This document shows positions 18,059-27,896 of a stretch of DNA of 64,000 bases, one piece after another; position 1 is the first letter of the stretch, and every line of letters starts with the position of its first letter. This DNA is from Chloroflexota bacterium (GTDB taxonomy: Bacteria > Chloroflexota > Anaerolineae > Aggregatilineales > Phototrophicaceae), in assembly GCA_011523735.1 (NCBI GenBank), contig WTGB01000083.1, forward strand, positions 67,158-131,157, in the 5' to 3' direction. Below the pieces are notes generated by a model. That model was not told where the DNA came from, ran no database searches, and saw only the letters and a program-made list of their open reading frames with translations. Both the position numbers and the translations under genes were made by a program.

Positions 18059-19447
18059 ATGGAATGGTTGTTTCTGGTTGTGAGTTTCGTGGCGGTCTTG
18101 GCGGCTGGCATGATGCTGACGCGGCAAAACGCAGTGCATAGCGCCCTCTTTCTTATCGTCAATTTTGGCTGCGTTGCCTTCCTTTATTTGATGCTGGATG
18201 CGCCCTTCCTGGCCATGGTGCAGGTGACCGTATACACTGGCGCCATTATGGTTCTATTCCTATTCGTCATTATGCTTCTCGGGGCGGAGGCGACGAGCGA
18301 TACCTCGGGGACAATGCGCTGGCTGGGTTTCGCTGGCACGGCGGTCGCCATCATTTTGCTGCTGATCTTTGCTTTTCCTCTTGCTTCGGACATGCTAGCC
18401 GACGAGACTATCGAGCGGCCGGATACGCAAGCGCGGCTCCGTGTCATCAACGCGATACCGGGTGGCGAGGCGGAGGTATTTACCGTAATGGAGAGTGGAT
18501 TCGCCATGCCCTTAGAGGGCACAGTCAGCAGTAATGTGCTGCTTGACGCGGCGGATGAGTCGTTCGAGGATTTGCGCTTGGATGATGCCGTTTATCAATA
18601 CGCGCGCGAATCGATTCAAGCGTACGTTGATTTGCCAGCGGGCGATTACACAGTGATTGCCGGTGTGGGGGATGGTAATTACGTTTCTGGACCTATATAT
18701 ACGGAAACTGTGAATCTGGCGCCGGACAGCGGGCATTCGGTTGTGTTCTTTGAGAACAGTGAAAACCTGATTGATGTCGTTGTAGTACAAGACGATGTCA
18801 GCGCGCCGAGTGTTGGCAAGATGCGGCTTACCGTCTTCAATGCTGTGACCGACAAACAGGTTTCGTTGGTAGATGTCGGCCAATATACGGCGCGGCGCAG
18901 TTTGTGTGAGAACGGCTCATGCAGTTCGTTGATTCCGCATAGTGTTTTGATCGAGCGGTTGCCAGCCGGTGAAAAAACAAGCCTGGAACTGGAAGAGGGT
19001 TCTTATAACCTGGCTTTCGTTGACCAGAATCAGTCTGTGCTGCGGACGCTCGCCGATTATGACGCGGAACGCGGATTGATCGAAACACGTGTCCTCGTCC
19101 GGGAACCGGGTGTCCCTGGCAGCCAGCCAAGCTATCGTGCCGCGGTATTCAATACCATTGCGATTCCAGCGTTCGGCAGTCCTGAGGCAGTCGGGCAGGT
19201 TCTGTTCATTGATTACGTATTGCCGGTGATGCTGGTTGGTGTATTGCTTTTGGTGGCGCTGATAGGCGTGATTGTATTGGCGCGACCGGACGCCTTGGCA
19301 CAAGCGGAACGCCGCCGGATCAATCGACGCCGGCGCGTGAACCGCCCCTTGGTCAGTGTGATCTCACAGCAGACCGGCGCTGATGTATTGAGCGGCGACT
19401 ACCTGGCGAAACTGCCCGGCGGCTCAGATGACAAAGCAGCCGAGTAG
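18059..19447 (+). CDS. nuoJ: NADH-quinone oxidoreductase subunit J with a DUF4397-like extracytoplasmic insertion
   Basis: NuoJ/ND6 is a five-helix membrane subunit, normally about 165-200 residues; this one has 462. Residues 1-110 give four membrane segments, including the conserved VYTGAIMVLFLFVIMLLG. The fifth, canonical one resumes near residue 375 (VGQVLFIDYVLPVML, then LLLVALIGVIVLAR). Between them lie about 260 hydrophilic residues made of two beta-rich repeats, starting near ARLRVINAIPGG and near KMRLTVFNAVTD. Each has a later LPAGDYTV or LEEGSYNL strand. The repeats resemble DUF4397 domains of secreted proteins. In known complex I this loop faces the periplasm. The insertion has one cysteine pair (CENGSC). 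Core identity is firm; the DUF4397 call is by eye. Confidence 0.9.
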   Translation: MEWLFLVVSFVAVLAAGMMLTRQNAVHSALFLIVNFGCVAFLYLMLDAPFLAMVQVTVYTGAIMVLFLFVIMLLGAEATSDTSGTMRWLGFAGTAVAIILLLIFAFPLASDMLADETIERPDTQARLRVINAIPGGEAEVFTVMESGFAMPLEGTVSSNVLLDAADESFEDLRLDDAVYQYARESIQAYVDLPAGDYTVIAGVGDGNYVSGPIYTETVNLAPDSGHSVVFFENSENLIDVVVVQDDVSAPSVGKMRLTVFNAVTDKQVSLVDVGQYTARRSLCENGSCSSLIPHSVLIERLPAGEKTSLELEEGSYNLAFVDQNQSVLRTLADYDAERGLIETRVLVREPGVPGSQPSYRAAVFNTIAIPAFGSPEAVGQVLFIDYVLPVMLVGVLLLVALIGVIVLARPDALAQAERRRINRRRRVNRPLVSVISQQTGADVLSGDYLAKLPGGSDDKAAE

Positions 19448-19466
19448 CCGCAGGAGAGGGTAGGCA

Positions 19467-19775
19467 ATGAACCCAATCGGCACCGAGCCGTATATCGTAC
19501 TTAGCATGGTACTTTTCCTGATGGGGGCGCTCGGCGTCCTCATGCGGCGCAATGCGATCCTGCTTTTCATGTCGGTTGAGTTGATGTTGAACTCGGCGAA
19601 CCTGGCGCTGGTGGCTTTCGCGCGCGAATGGGGCCAGGTCAATGGTCATGTCTTCGTATTCTTTGTGATGACAGTGGCCGCGGCCGAAGTCGCTATTGGT
19701 TTGGCTTTGATCGTAAATATTTTCCGCGAACGCCAAAGCATCAATATTGACGAATTGCGCCAGATGCAAGGCTAG
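19467..19775 (+). CDS. nuoK: NADH-quinone oxidoreductase subunit K
   Basis: This 102-residue subunit has three membrane helices and the ND4L/MnhC-like motifs [22 protein letters not shown] and [14 protein letters not shown]. The glutamates in SVELM and AAEVA are the proton-path residues of the family. AGGAGAGGG precedes ATG 19467. It lies between nuoJ and nuoL. Confidence 0.96.
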   Translation: MNPIGTEPYIVLSMVLFLMGALGVLMRRNAILLFMSVELMLNSANLALVAFAREWGQVNGHVFVFFVMTVAAAEVAIGLALIVNIFRERQSINIDELRQMQG

Positions 19776-19805
19776 CGGACCGCCGTCGAAAGAGGCGCTT
19801 AAGGT

Positions 19806-22313
19806 ATGGAAAATCTGCCACTTTTGGTTCCATTGGTGATATTCGTTCCCGCCCTCGGGGCGATTATCAACTTCTTCTTTGGCGCTCGCCTCGGGGAGAA
19901 GTGGTCGGGTTATATCGGTTGCTTCGCATCGATTTTGGCCTTCATTGTATCTTTGCTGCTTTTGACCTATGTGACGGGCACGGATGGCGGCGCGGCAGTG
20001 GTCAATCCGCCATTCTTTGACGGCTGGTTGCGGATCGAATCAATCGACTTGGAAATCGCCTGGCAGATGCGAGTGGACTCGCTCAGCGTGACGATGATGC
20101 TGGTAGTCACCGGCGTCGGCTCGTTGATTCATCTCTACGCCCGTGGTTATATGCACGGCGATAAATGGTATCCGCGCTTCTTCGCCTACTTGAATATGTT
20201 CCTCGCCTTCATGCTGGTCTTGGTGACGGCGAATAATTTCCTGATGCTTTTCGTTGGCTGGGAGGGAGTTGGGCTTTGCTCTTTCTTATTGATTGGCTTC
20301 TGGTGGGATAAGAAAGCGCCGGAAGGCTGGAAGAACAGCAACGCGGCGCGCAAGGCTTTCATCGTCAATCGGATCGGCGATTTCGGCTTGCTGATGGCGA
20401 TGTTCTTGATCTTCTGGACCTTCGGCACGCTCGACTTTTTCAAGGCAGGCGAGCTGCCAAACACAGAAGCGAAATACCTGGTTGGATGGCGCGAGCATAA
20501 TGGTTTGCTAGAGCATGGTGCTGACAAAGATGGCAAGACGGAGAAAGAATCCGCGGACGAAGGCGATCATGGCGACGACGGGCATGGCGCGAAGTATGAA
20601 TGCGTACCCGCGGATGCTAAGATGCATAGCGAAGACCATATAAGCGATGAGTACGGTGATGACGGACACGGCAAGTCGAATCCCTTGGCGAAGGACATCC
20701 GCGCGATTTACTGCGACAACCATCGCTTCGATACGGAACTGCTCGGTGTATTCGGGCAGACGACCGAGCGCTTTGGCCAGGGTGAAATGGTCGACTTTGG
20801 CGGCTTCCAGATTGCTTTTGAAGACGTGATCTTCCTGATTGCGCTTTTCATGCTGCTGGGCGTGACTGGCAAGTCAGCGCAGATACCGCTGTTTATCTGG
20901 CTGCCGGATGCGATGGCTGGTCCCACACCGGTCAGCGCCCTGATTCACGCCGCGACGATGGTCACAGCCGGCGTCTACCTGATGGTGCGGTCGAATGTAT
21001 TTCTGTGGGAACTCAACCACGCGGGTTATGTGCTCGGGTTGATCATCACCTTAGTTGGCGCGGGGACGGCGCTGGTCGCTGGTTTTATCGCGCTGGGACA
21101 ATGGGACATCAAGCGCGTACTGGCTTATTCGACGATTTCGCAGCTTGGTTTTATGCTGGCGGCGGTAGGCATTGGCGCCCATGTTGCGGCGATGTTTCAC
21201 CTTGTGACGCATGCTGTATTCAAGGCGCTGCTTTTCCTCGGCAGCGGCTCAGTCATCCACGGCGTTGAACATGGGCATCATCACGCGCATGATCGGGGGC
21301 ACGGCGATCACCACGATAATGACTTCGACCCACAAGATATGCGTAATATGGGCGGCTTGCGCAAGCGGATGCCGATTACTTATATCACTTACCTCGTCGG
21401 CACTTTGGGTTTGGCGGGGATTTTCCCCTTTGCTGGTTTCTGGTCGAAGGACGAGATTCTGGCTGATGCCTGGTTTGAAGGCTTTGAGTTGAACGAAACA
21501 AGCGGCTTTATCGCCTTTGGCCTGCTGTTGGCAGCGGCGGCATTTACCGCCTTCTATATGTGGCGGCAGGTTGTTCTGGTCTTTTTCGACGATGCGCGTA
21601 GCGAGGCAGCCGAACGCGCGCCGGAAAGCAGCGGCGCCATGTTGCTGCCTTTACTAATTCTGGCGATATTCACTTGTATCATCGGTTTGATCAATGTGCC
21701 AAAAGCAACACCGATATTCGATGGCATCTACCATCCTTACGAATTCAAATATTTCCTCGAACACAGTTTGGTCAGCGTCTCCCGCGGGCACACGCTGGAC
21801 TTCAACTTGCTGATCGCCGGCGTCGCGCTGGCGCTGGGCATCGTATCAATTGTAGTCGCCCATCGCGTGTACAAGGGCAAGGGTTTGGCAAGCGACAAGC
21901 GCGATCAATTAGAAACGAGCGCGCCGACACGCGGTTTGTTTAGGCTGGCGAATGGCCGGCTCTATTGGGACGAATTCTATACGGCGGTTATCGAAAGCCC
22001 CTTTAACAGGCTGGCTGGCTTTTTGGCTGACCGTGTGGATTGGGAGTTCCTGCACGATTATTTCCACGATCGGATCATCAAGCGCGGCTTCGATACTATC
22101 GGGGACTTGCTCAGCAGACCAATTGATTTGGGCATTGTCGATGGCGCTGTCAATGGCGTCGGCATTTTTGTGCAGCGCGCGGCAAGCTGGATGCGCCGTT
22201 CGCAGACTGGCTATGTGCGCCTTTATGCGGTTGTGCTGTTCGTCGGTGTAGTTGTTGTAATCTTGTTCATGCTCATACCATTTATTCAGGCTCTGCTCCA
22301 AAGTGGCGCTTAA
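19806..22313 (+). CDS. nuoL: NADH-quinone oxidoreductase subunit L with His/Asp-rich loops
   Basis: This antiporter-like proton-pumping subunit shows GWEGVGLCSFLLIGFW, the lysine motif GKSAQIPLFIWLPDAMAGPTPVSALIHAATMVTAG, and a long C-terminal region for the lateral helix. At 835 residues it is longer than the usual 610-700. One insertion at about 218-330 is rich in His, Asp, Glu and Gly (e.g. DEGDHGDDGHG) with two cysteines. A second, at 485-503, reads HGVEHGHHHAHDRGHGDHH. Both could bind metal, which is an inference. It begins 30 bases after nuoK. Confidence 0.95.
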   Translation: MENLPLLVPLVIFVPALGAIINFFFGARLGEKWSGYIGCFASILAFIVSLLLLTYVTGTDGGAAVVNPPFFDGWLRIESIDLEIAWQMRVDSLSVTMMLVVTGVGSLIHLYARGYMHGDKWYPRFFAYLNMFLAFMLVLVTANNFLMLFVGWEGVGLCSFLLIGFWWDKKAPEGWKNSNAARKAFIVNRIGDFGLLMAMFLIFWTFGTLDFFKAGELPNTEAKYLVGWREHNGLLEHGADKDGKTEKESADEGDHGDDGHGAKYECVPADAKMHSEDHISDEYGDDGHGKSNPLAKDIRAIYCDNHRFDTELLGVFGQTTERFGQGEMVDFGGFQIAFEDVIFLIALFMLLGVTGKSAQIPLFIWLPDAMAGPTPVSALIHAATMVTAGVYLMVRSNVFLWELNHAGYVLGLIITLVGAGTALVAGFIALGQWDIKRVLAYSTISQLGFMLAAVGIGAHVAAMFHLVTHAVFKALLFLGSGSVIHGVEHGHHHAHDRGHGDHHDNDFDPQDMRNMGGLRKRMPITYITYLVGTLGLAGIFPFAGFWSKDEILADAWFEGFELNETSGFIAFGLLLAAAAFTAFYMWRQVVLVFFDDARSEAAERAPESSGAMLLPLLILAIFTCIIGLINVPKATPIFDGIYHPYEFKYFLEHSLVSVSRGHTLDFNLLIAGVALALGIVSIVVAHRVYKGKGLASDKRDQLETSAPTRGLFRLANGRLYWDEFYTAVIESPFNRLAGFLADRVDWEFLHDYFHDRIIKRGFDTIGDLLSRPIDLGIVDGAVNGVGIFVQRAASWMRRSQTGYVRLYAVVLFVGVVVVILFMLIPFIQALLQSGA

Positions 22314-22328
22314 GGAGAACGCGTTCCC

Positions 22329-23936
22329 ATGGACGTAACTGGACTTTCGCTTACTACCATCACCCTGTTCTTGCCTTTGATCGGGCTTGCCATTTTAGCC
22401 TTCATGAATGGCGAAACGCAGAAGGGCAACCTGAAATGGGTGGCTTTCGTTACGAGTTTGCTGACCTTTGTCGCGTCGGTGGTGATGTGGATAAATTTTG
22501 ATCCGAGTTCATCTGAGTTGCAGATGGTGCAGCGGAACACCTGGGCGGAAGTCTCTTTAGGCGAGTCTGTCATCAATGTGAGCTACTTCGTCGGTGTGGA
22601 TGGCATCAGTATGCTGCTGGTCCTCTTGACGACCTTCATCATGCCGATATCCATTCTTGGCTCCTTTGGCAGCCATATCTTTGAGGAGCGCGGACGGGAA
22701 AAGCTCTACTATATCTTTTTGATGCTGCTTGAATGGTCGATGATCGGGGTCTTCGTTGTACACGATCTCATCATCTTCTATGTCTTCTGGGAAGTGACAC
22801 TGGTACCGATGTATTTCCTCATCGGCATCTGGGGCGCGGAAGAGCGCATCTACGCTGCTGTCAAGTTCTTCCTCTACACGATGGCCGGCTCGATTCTGAT
22901 GCTGATCGCGATACTGTATGTCGGCAATCGCTCCGGCACCTTTAGCACCTACAGCGCTGGGGGCGATGTGGGCGTGATCGAAATGGTCCAGAACTTCGAT
23001 GGCGAAGGGACCTATTGGGATGCGCTCGGTCCGGACGGAGAGGGCGAAGACGGGGGCTTCCTCTTGGACTCGGTAGAGAGTTTTCTCTTCTTGGGCTTCT
23101 TGGTGGCTTTCGCGATAAAAGTGCCGATCTTCCCCTTCCATAGCTGGCTGCCTGATGCGCATGTGCAGGCGCCGACGGCTGGCTCGGTGATTCTGGCCGG
23201 CGTACTGCTGAAGATGGGCACATACGGCATCGTGCGCTTCAACTTGAATTTGTTCCCGGAAGCGACGGTGGCATGGGCGCCGACCATCGCTTTCCTCGGT
23301 GTAGTCGGGATCATTTATGGCGCCTGGGTCAGCTATGCGCAGGACAACGTCAAGAAGCTGGTCGCTTATTCGTCGGTGAGCCACCTCGGTTTCGTCGTGC
23401 TGGGCATTTTCGCGCTGAATTCGCAGGGTTTGCAAGGCGCTACGCTGCAGATGGTCAATCACGGCATTAGTACGGGAGGTCTGTTTCTGATCGTTGGCAT
23501 GTTGTACGAACGCTGGCACACCAAGGAGATGGCGGACTATGGCGGGATTTGGAAGGTGATGCCGCTCTTTGGCGCGATAAGTCTGGTCATCTCGCTCAGC
23601 AGCATGGGTTTACCCGGTCTTAACGGTTTCATCGGCGAATTTACGATCCTGCTCGGTTCGCTGGGCAGCGATTATCTTGGATTCGCGTTCACGCTGTTTG
23701 GCACGCTGGGCGTTATCCTCGCGGCGGTTTACCTGCTGAAGATGTTTCAACATGTCTTTATGGGCGAGCTCAAGAAGCCGCTGGCTGATGAAGCGGGTTA
23801 CAAACTGACCTGGTATGAGAAGGCGGCGTATATACCGATCATCATTATGATCTTCTGGATGGGCTTGCAGCCGATCGTCTTCTTCAACTTGCTGGACGTG
23901 TCGGTGGATAGCATCGTCGCCATGTTCGTTCGCTAG
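22329..23936 (+). CDS. nuoM: NADH-quinone oxidoreductase subunit M
   Basis: This 535-residue antiporter-like proton-pumping subunit has the family motifs FYVFWEVTLVPMYFLIG and FAIKVPIFPFHSWLPDAHVQAPT, with the pumping glutamate and lysine visible. An acidic loop (GPDGEGEDGG) lies between two helices near residue 240. AAGGAG lies upstream, a little far from the ATG. It is separated from nuoL by 15 bases. Confidence 0.96.
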   Translation: MDVTGLSLTTITLFLPLIGLAILAFMNGETQKGNLKWVAFVTSLLTFVASVVMWINFDPSSSELQMVQRNTWAEVSLGESVINVSYFVGVDGISMLLVLLTTFIMPISILGSFGSHIFEERGREKLYYIFLMLLEWSMIGVFVVHDLIIFYVFWEVTLVPMYFLIGIWGAEERIYAAVKFFLYTMAGSILMLIAILYVGNRSGTFSTYSAGGDVGVIEMVQNFDGEGTYWDALGPDGEGEDGGFLLDSVESFLFLGFLVAFAIKVPIFPFHSWLPDAHVQAPTAGSVILAGVLLKMGTYGIVRFNLNLFPEATVAWAPTIAFLGVVGIIYGAWVSYAQDNVKKLVAYSSVSHLGFVVLGIFALNSQGLQGATLQMVNHGISTGGLFLIVGMLYERWHTKEMADYGGIWKVMPLFGAISLVISLSSMGLPGLNGFIGEFTILLGSLGSDYLGFAFTLFGTLGVILAAVYLLKMFQHVFMGELKKPLADEAGYKLTWYEKAAYIPIIIMIFWMGLQPIVFFNLLDVSVDSIVAMFVR

Positions 23937-23944
23937 GAGAGAGC

Positions 23945-25483
23945 ATGTTTGAGTCGCCGACTATTGCGGAATTCCTCGCGGGTTCCAACCTAGCTTCAAC
24001 GTTGCCCGGTACGCTCCTGATGGCGTGGACACTGCTGCTGGTTATTGTGGATCTGTTCGCCGACGAGGATCGCCAGCATTGGACGCCGATCCTGGCATGC
24101 GTCGGTTTGGGCATCAGTTTTGTGGCGAATATCGGCGTTTATTCACTGGCTGAAGGCCAGCAGGTGGCGCTTTATGGCATGTTCATCGCGGATGAGTTCA
24201 CCGGCTTCCTGAACTTCGTAATACTGATCGCCACGTTGATTGCGATTCTGATGAGCTGGGATTACCTCAAGCGGGCTGGTATCCATCGCGGCGAGTATTA
24301 TATCCTCGCGCTTCTTTCTTCAGCTGGCGCCATGTTCATGATCGGCGCAAATGACTTGATCATCGTCTTCGTCGCGCTCGAGTTACTGAGCATACCGCTA
24401 TACATCCTGGCCGCATTCCGCTCGATCAAGAACGATGGCAGTGACTTGGCGCTGAAGTCCGAAGAAAGTGGCATGAAATATTTCATCCTGGGAGCCTTTT
24501 CCAGCGCGTTCCTGGTTTTCGGGGCGGCGCTGGTTTATGGCGCCACCGGCACGACGAATATCCCGCAGATTTTCGAAATCGCGGGTAGTGTCGCCGGCGC
24601 GACGTCAACCGCGACATTCTATCTGCTGGTGGGTACGGCACTGTTGATCGTAGGTTTGGGCTTCAAGGTCGCAGTTGTGCCCTTCCATATGTGGACGCCC
24701 GATGTATACGAAGGGGCGCCGACGCCGGTTACCGCTTTCATGAGCGTAACGGCGAAGATTGGCGGCTTCGCGGCTTTGCTGCGCGTCCTGATCACTGGAC
24801 TTTCCGTGCTCGTACTGGCGGATGGCGATGCTGTCGTTTGGCAAGCGACGGCCACTATCATTGCCATCCTCACACTTGTGCTGGGCAATTTCGTGGCGAT
24901 ATCACAGCGTAATCTCAAACGCATGTTGGCATATTCGTCGATTGCGCACGCCGGCTACATTATGGTGGCTGTGGCAGCGGCCGGCAGCGCACACGTCATT
25001 GACGCGGCGACGCAAGGCGCGCTAGTGTATATGCTCACGTATATGTTCACCAATCTTGGCGCATTCGCCGTGGTCATGACGATAGAGCGGGAAGACGGCA
25101 GCGGCGGCAATATTGATGACATCAGCGGTCTGGCTCAATCCCGCCCCTTGTTGGCAATGGCAATGGCGATATTCATGCTCAGCTTGACCGGTGTTCCGCT
25201 GACGGCGGGCTTTATTGGCAAGTTCATGATCTTCTCCGCAGCCTTGCAAGCCGGCTTGTTTGGCCTGGCGGTTATAGGTGTGCTGACAAGTGTGGTGAGC
25301 GCCTTCTACTATATTCGCGTGGTGGTCAACATGTACCTCCGCGACAGCGATGGCGAATTGCAGCCGCCGTTGGATACCCAGTACGTTCGCTGGGCAGTCT
25401 ATATCGCGCTGGCCGGGACGCTGGTTTTCGGCATCTTCTATCCCTTAGCGACCAACCTGGTCAGTATGGTCAGCATCGCTTGA
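23945..25483 (+). CDS. nuoN: NADH-quinone oxidoreductase subunit N
   Basis: This 512-residue antiporter-like subunit is last in the operon. Motifs include FVALELLSIPLYILAAF, GFKVAVVPFHMWTPDVYEGAPTPVTAF and NLKRMLAYSSIAHAGY. GGAGAG stands just before ATG 23945, 8 bases after the nuoM stop. No clear intrinsic terminator was found after it. Confidence 0.96.
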   Translation: MFESPTIAEFLAGSNLASTLPGTLLMAWTLLLVIVDLFADEDRQHWTPILACVGLGISFVANIGVYSLAEGQQVALYGMFIADEFTGFLNFVILIATLIAILMSWDYLKRAGIHRGEYYILALLSSAGAMFMIGANDLIIVFVALELLSIPLYILAAFRSIKNDGSDLALKSEESGMKYFILGAFSSAFLVFGAALVYGATGTTNIPQIFEIAGSVAGATSTATFYLLVGTALLIVGLGFKVAVVPFHMWTPDVYEGAPTPVTAFMSVTAKIGGFAALLRVLITGLSVLVLADGDAVVWQATATIIAILTLVLGNFVAISQRNLKRMLAYSSIAHAGYIMVAVAAAGSAHVIDAATQGALVYMLTYMFTNLGAFAVVMTIEREDGSGGNIDDISGLAQSRPLLAMAMAIFMLSLTGVPLTAGFIGKFMIFSAALQAGLFGLAVIGVLTSVVSAFYYIRVVVNMYLRDSDGELQPPLDTQYVRWAVYIALAGTLVFGIFYPLATNLVSMVSIA

Positions 25484-25605
25484 CTCGTTGCTGCGCTTGC
25501 CGCGAGCGGCAGAAATGAAAGGTCGAGGCTGGGTTGTCGCTCGCCCCGTCTTTGTTTGGACTAGGACCTGAGCCGGCATTGGAGATTTGGGACTGCCGAT
25601 CAGAC

Positions 25606-26523
25606 ATGTCACGTCGAGAACGCGAGGGCTTCATTTGGATCTTGTTGGCGGCTGCTGGCTTCTCCGTAATGCCGGCTATGGTGAAGATCACCTATTTGCA
25701 TTCCACGCTTGAACCTATGGACATCGCAGTCTGGCGCTTCATCCTTGCGGTGCCGATGATGTGGGCAATGGTCATTTACAGACGGCGGTCTGCTTCTCCG
25801 TCGCGAAAGAGCGACGCACCGGTGAAGAAAGCATTGCTAATAGGCTTAATGCTATCGGCAGCTGTGTTGGCGGCCTTCTTCGCGCTGCAACGTCTGCCAG
25901 CCAGCACATATATCGTTCTCTTCTACACCTATCCCGCGATAGTGGTTTTGCTCTCTGTAATGCTTGGTGAGCGTATCGGCTATCGAGCCTGGCTGGCTTT
26001 GGCGATGGCGCTCACCGGAGTGATGTTGACGGTGCCGGATTTCTCCGGGCTTAGTACCGGCGACTTGTTCGGTGTTGTGCTCGTCTTGGGCAATGCTGCT
26101 ATCGTCGCTGTTTATTACATTCTTTCGAAACGAGCGCTGAATGGCGTTGCTGACATGTCTGGCTCGAGCGCGTGGATGATGCTCGGCACGCTGCTGGTCA
26201 TGCTGTTGCTGGTTCCATTTCGCGGCTTGCAATTGCCGCAGAATCCGCAAACGCTGCTTACGCTCGTCGGTATAGCCACCTTGGGCACTGTGTTGCCGGT
26301 CTTCGCGATCAACATCGCAATTCAGCAAATCGGGGCAGCGCGAGCTTCTCTGGTCAGCACGGTTGAGCCGCCGCTTTCAATGATCGTGTCAGTGATTATA
26401 TTAGGCGAGGCAGTATTTGCGATACAATGGCTGGGCGCAGCCCTGATTATCGGCAGCGTCCTTGTTCTGCAATTCCGTCCAAGAAATCGCATAGATGTTA
26501 GCATCGCGCACGAGGCGGGCTAG
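25606..26523 (+). CDS. EamA/DMT-family transporter
   Basis: This 305-residue protein has about ten hydrophobic segments in two homologous halves, the EamA (drug/metabolite transporter) pattern. Halves begin near GFIWILLAAAGFSVMPAMVK and near GDLFGVVLVLGNAAIVAVYY. The substrate is unknown. The ORF track starts at 25534, but MSRREREGF at 25606 fits the family, which begins with a short charged end before TM1. It is followed 10 bases later by a small membrane protein gene. Confidence 0.88.
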   Translation: MSRREREGFIWILLAAAGFSVMPAMVKITYLHSTLEPMDIAVWRFILAVPMMWAMVIYRRRSASPSRKSDAPVKKALLIGLMLSAAVLAAFFALQRLPASTYIVLFYTYPAIVVLLSVMLGERIGYRAWLALAMALTGVMLTVPDFSGLSTGDLFGVVLVLGNAAIVAVYYILSKRALNGVADMSGSSAWMMLGTLLVMLLLVPFRGLQLPQNPQTLLTLVGIATLGTVLPVFAINIAIQQIGAARASLVSTVEPPLSMIVSVIILGEAVFAIQWLGAALIIGSVLVLQFRPRNRIDVSIAHEAG

Positions 26524-26533
26524 GGCTTTAATT

Positions 26534-27061
26534 ATGAACAGTGGCGAACAGCTAACTCGAGAGGCGCGAAATGATCTTAAGCGCAACCGCGAGGGCAAAT
26601 TGTCGTCGCGACAATGGTTGCAACTGATAACTGAGCCGCTGACGACATTGCTACTGCTGTCAGTGCCCTTGGTGCTGCTAGTCGCGCGTTACGGCTTAGC
26701 TGGACGTGTCATTGTTCTGGTATTGCTGGCCGGGTTCGCCCTGACGATTGGCATGCGCGCCCTGCTTTTCGTCCGCGTTAAGCTGACCTATCGGGTTCTA
26801 TACGCTGAAGGGCTGCCAGCTCGTTGGAAGTTCTGGCGCAAGACCACCTTGACAAGCAAGTCAGGCGACGAGATTCGTTTCGAGCATCGGCTTGCGGAAA
26901 GGCTCAAACTAAAGCCAGACCAAGCCTTGCACGCCTATTACGTTGAGGCGGGCGGAAGACGCATCTTGCTCAGCATGTTGCCGCAGCGACACTCACAGGC
27001 AGATTTGGCGCAGCCGAGCGATAACTTCGAGCGCGCCGGCGGCAAGGTTTACGCAGACTAG
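26534..27061 (+). CDS. Hypothetical protein with two membrane segments
   Basis: This 175-residue protein is not recognised. A charged N-terminus is followed by two adjacent hydrophobic helices (about residues 32-75). A basic cytoplasmic-looking C-terminal domain follows, with an FRVRVKLTYRVLYAE-like strand region. It starts 10 bases after the transporter gene, so co-transcription is likely. Its stop TAG overlaps the stop of the convergent PhyH gene by the sequence CTAG. ATG 26534 is chosen over the track start inside the transporter gene. Confidence 0.65.
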   Translation: MNSGEQLTREARNDLKRNREGKLSSRQWLQLITEPLTTLLLLSVPLVLLVARYGLAGRVIVLVLLAGFALTIGMRALLFVRVKLTYRVLYAEGLPARWKFWRKTTLTSKSGDEIRFEHRLAERLKLKPDQALHAYYVEAGGRRILLSMLPQRHSQADLAQPSDNFERAGGKVYAD

Positions 27062-27870
27062 GCCAATTGGCCGCTCATTTCTACAACTTCCGTCCCATCT
27101 TCGTCCACCCATACGCCGCATTGACCGCCGCCTTTCGCGACATCAAGATCGACGGTGGTGCCATCAAAGCGCAATACCGGGTGATAATACTTCGCGACCT
27201 GCTCCGCATCGGCGTCAATGTAATGCCCAATGAGCGCGCGACGGAAGCGCGAAGGCGAGCGATTCGGGAAACTGCCATGGATCAACTGGCCGTTGAAGAA
27301 AAAGACATCACCCGCTTTCATGATTACCGGTTCGGGCTGCATATTGGCCGATAGAGGCACGGTGACATCGGTGAAGCTCTCGCTGGTATCGGCGTCGACC
27401 GGACAGAGAACGGGCAAGTCGTGGCTGCCCGGCACCACTTGCAGGCAGCCGTTCTCCTCATGACAATCGTCTAGCGCCATCCAGGCGGCGATGCAGGTGC
27501 CGGGTTGGACGCGAAGGTAGTATTGATCTTGATGCAAGGCTTGGCCGCGTGCGCCAGCTGGCTTGAAGTACAGCATGGTTTGTACAGCCAGCGGCTCTTT
27601 GCCCAGCAGTTGCCGAAAGACTGCGCCCAAGCGCGGGTCGATCATCCAGTCGAGGCTGACTTGGTCCCAACGGTGCATGTGGATGAGCCGCGGGTAACGC
27701 TTAAGAGGGTCGTTGCTCTGCATATCAACCCCACCGAAGTCGCCTGGATACGTCCCGCTTCGCCGCATATCCATGAAATGCTGCCGGTAACGCGCCACCT
27801 CGTCGTTTGTGAACAAACCGGAAACGGTGACGCAGCCTCGCTCCTTGAAGCTTTGAATATCAACTTGCAT
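27058..27870 (-). CDS. Phytanoyl-CoA dioxygenase (PhyH) family protein
   Basis: This 270-residue Fe(II)/2-oxoglutarate oxygenase-type protein has the metal motif HQDQYYL (His, Asp) near residue 120, a distal histidine in NGQLIHGSFPNRS and an arginine in SRFRRALIG for 2-oxoglutarate. PhyH relatives hydroxylate varied small molecules, and the substrate cannot be inferred. It is divergent from the YbaK-like gene. Confidence 0.88.
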   Translation of the reverse strand: MQVDIQSFKERGCVTVSGLFTNDEVARYRQHFMDMRRSGTYPGDFGGVDMQSNDPLKRYPRLIHMHRWDQVSLDWMIDPRLGAVFRQLLGKEPLAVQTMLYFKPAGARGQALHQDQYYLRVQPGTCIAAWMALDDCHEENGCLQVVPGSHDLPVLCPVDADTSESFTDVTVPLSANMQPEPVIMKAGDVFFFNGQLIHGSFPNRSPSRFRRALIGHYIDADAEQVAKYYHPVLRFDGTTVDLDVAKGGGQCGVWVDEDGTEVVEMSGQLA

Positions 27871-27896
27871 AGTAGCTTATCCCGTAAAACGCGCCA

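Noticed and set aside
22557-23519. 320-aa reverse ORF across nuoM
   Set aside because: Antisense shadow of a strongly conserved gene.
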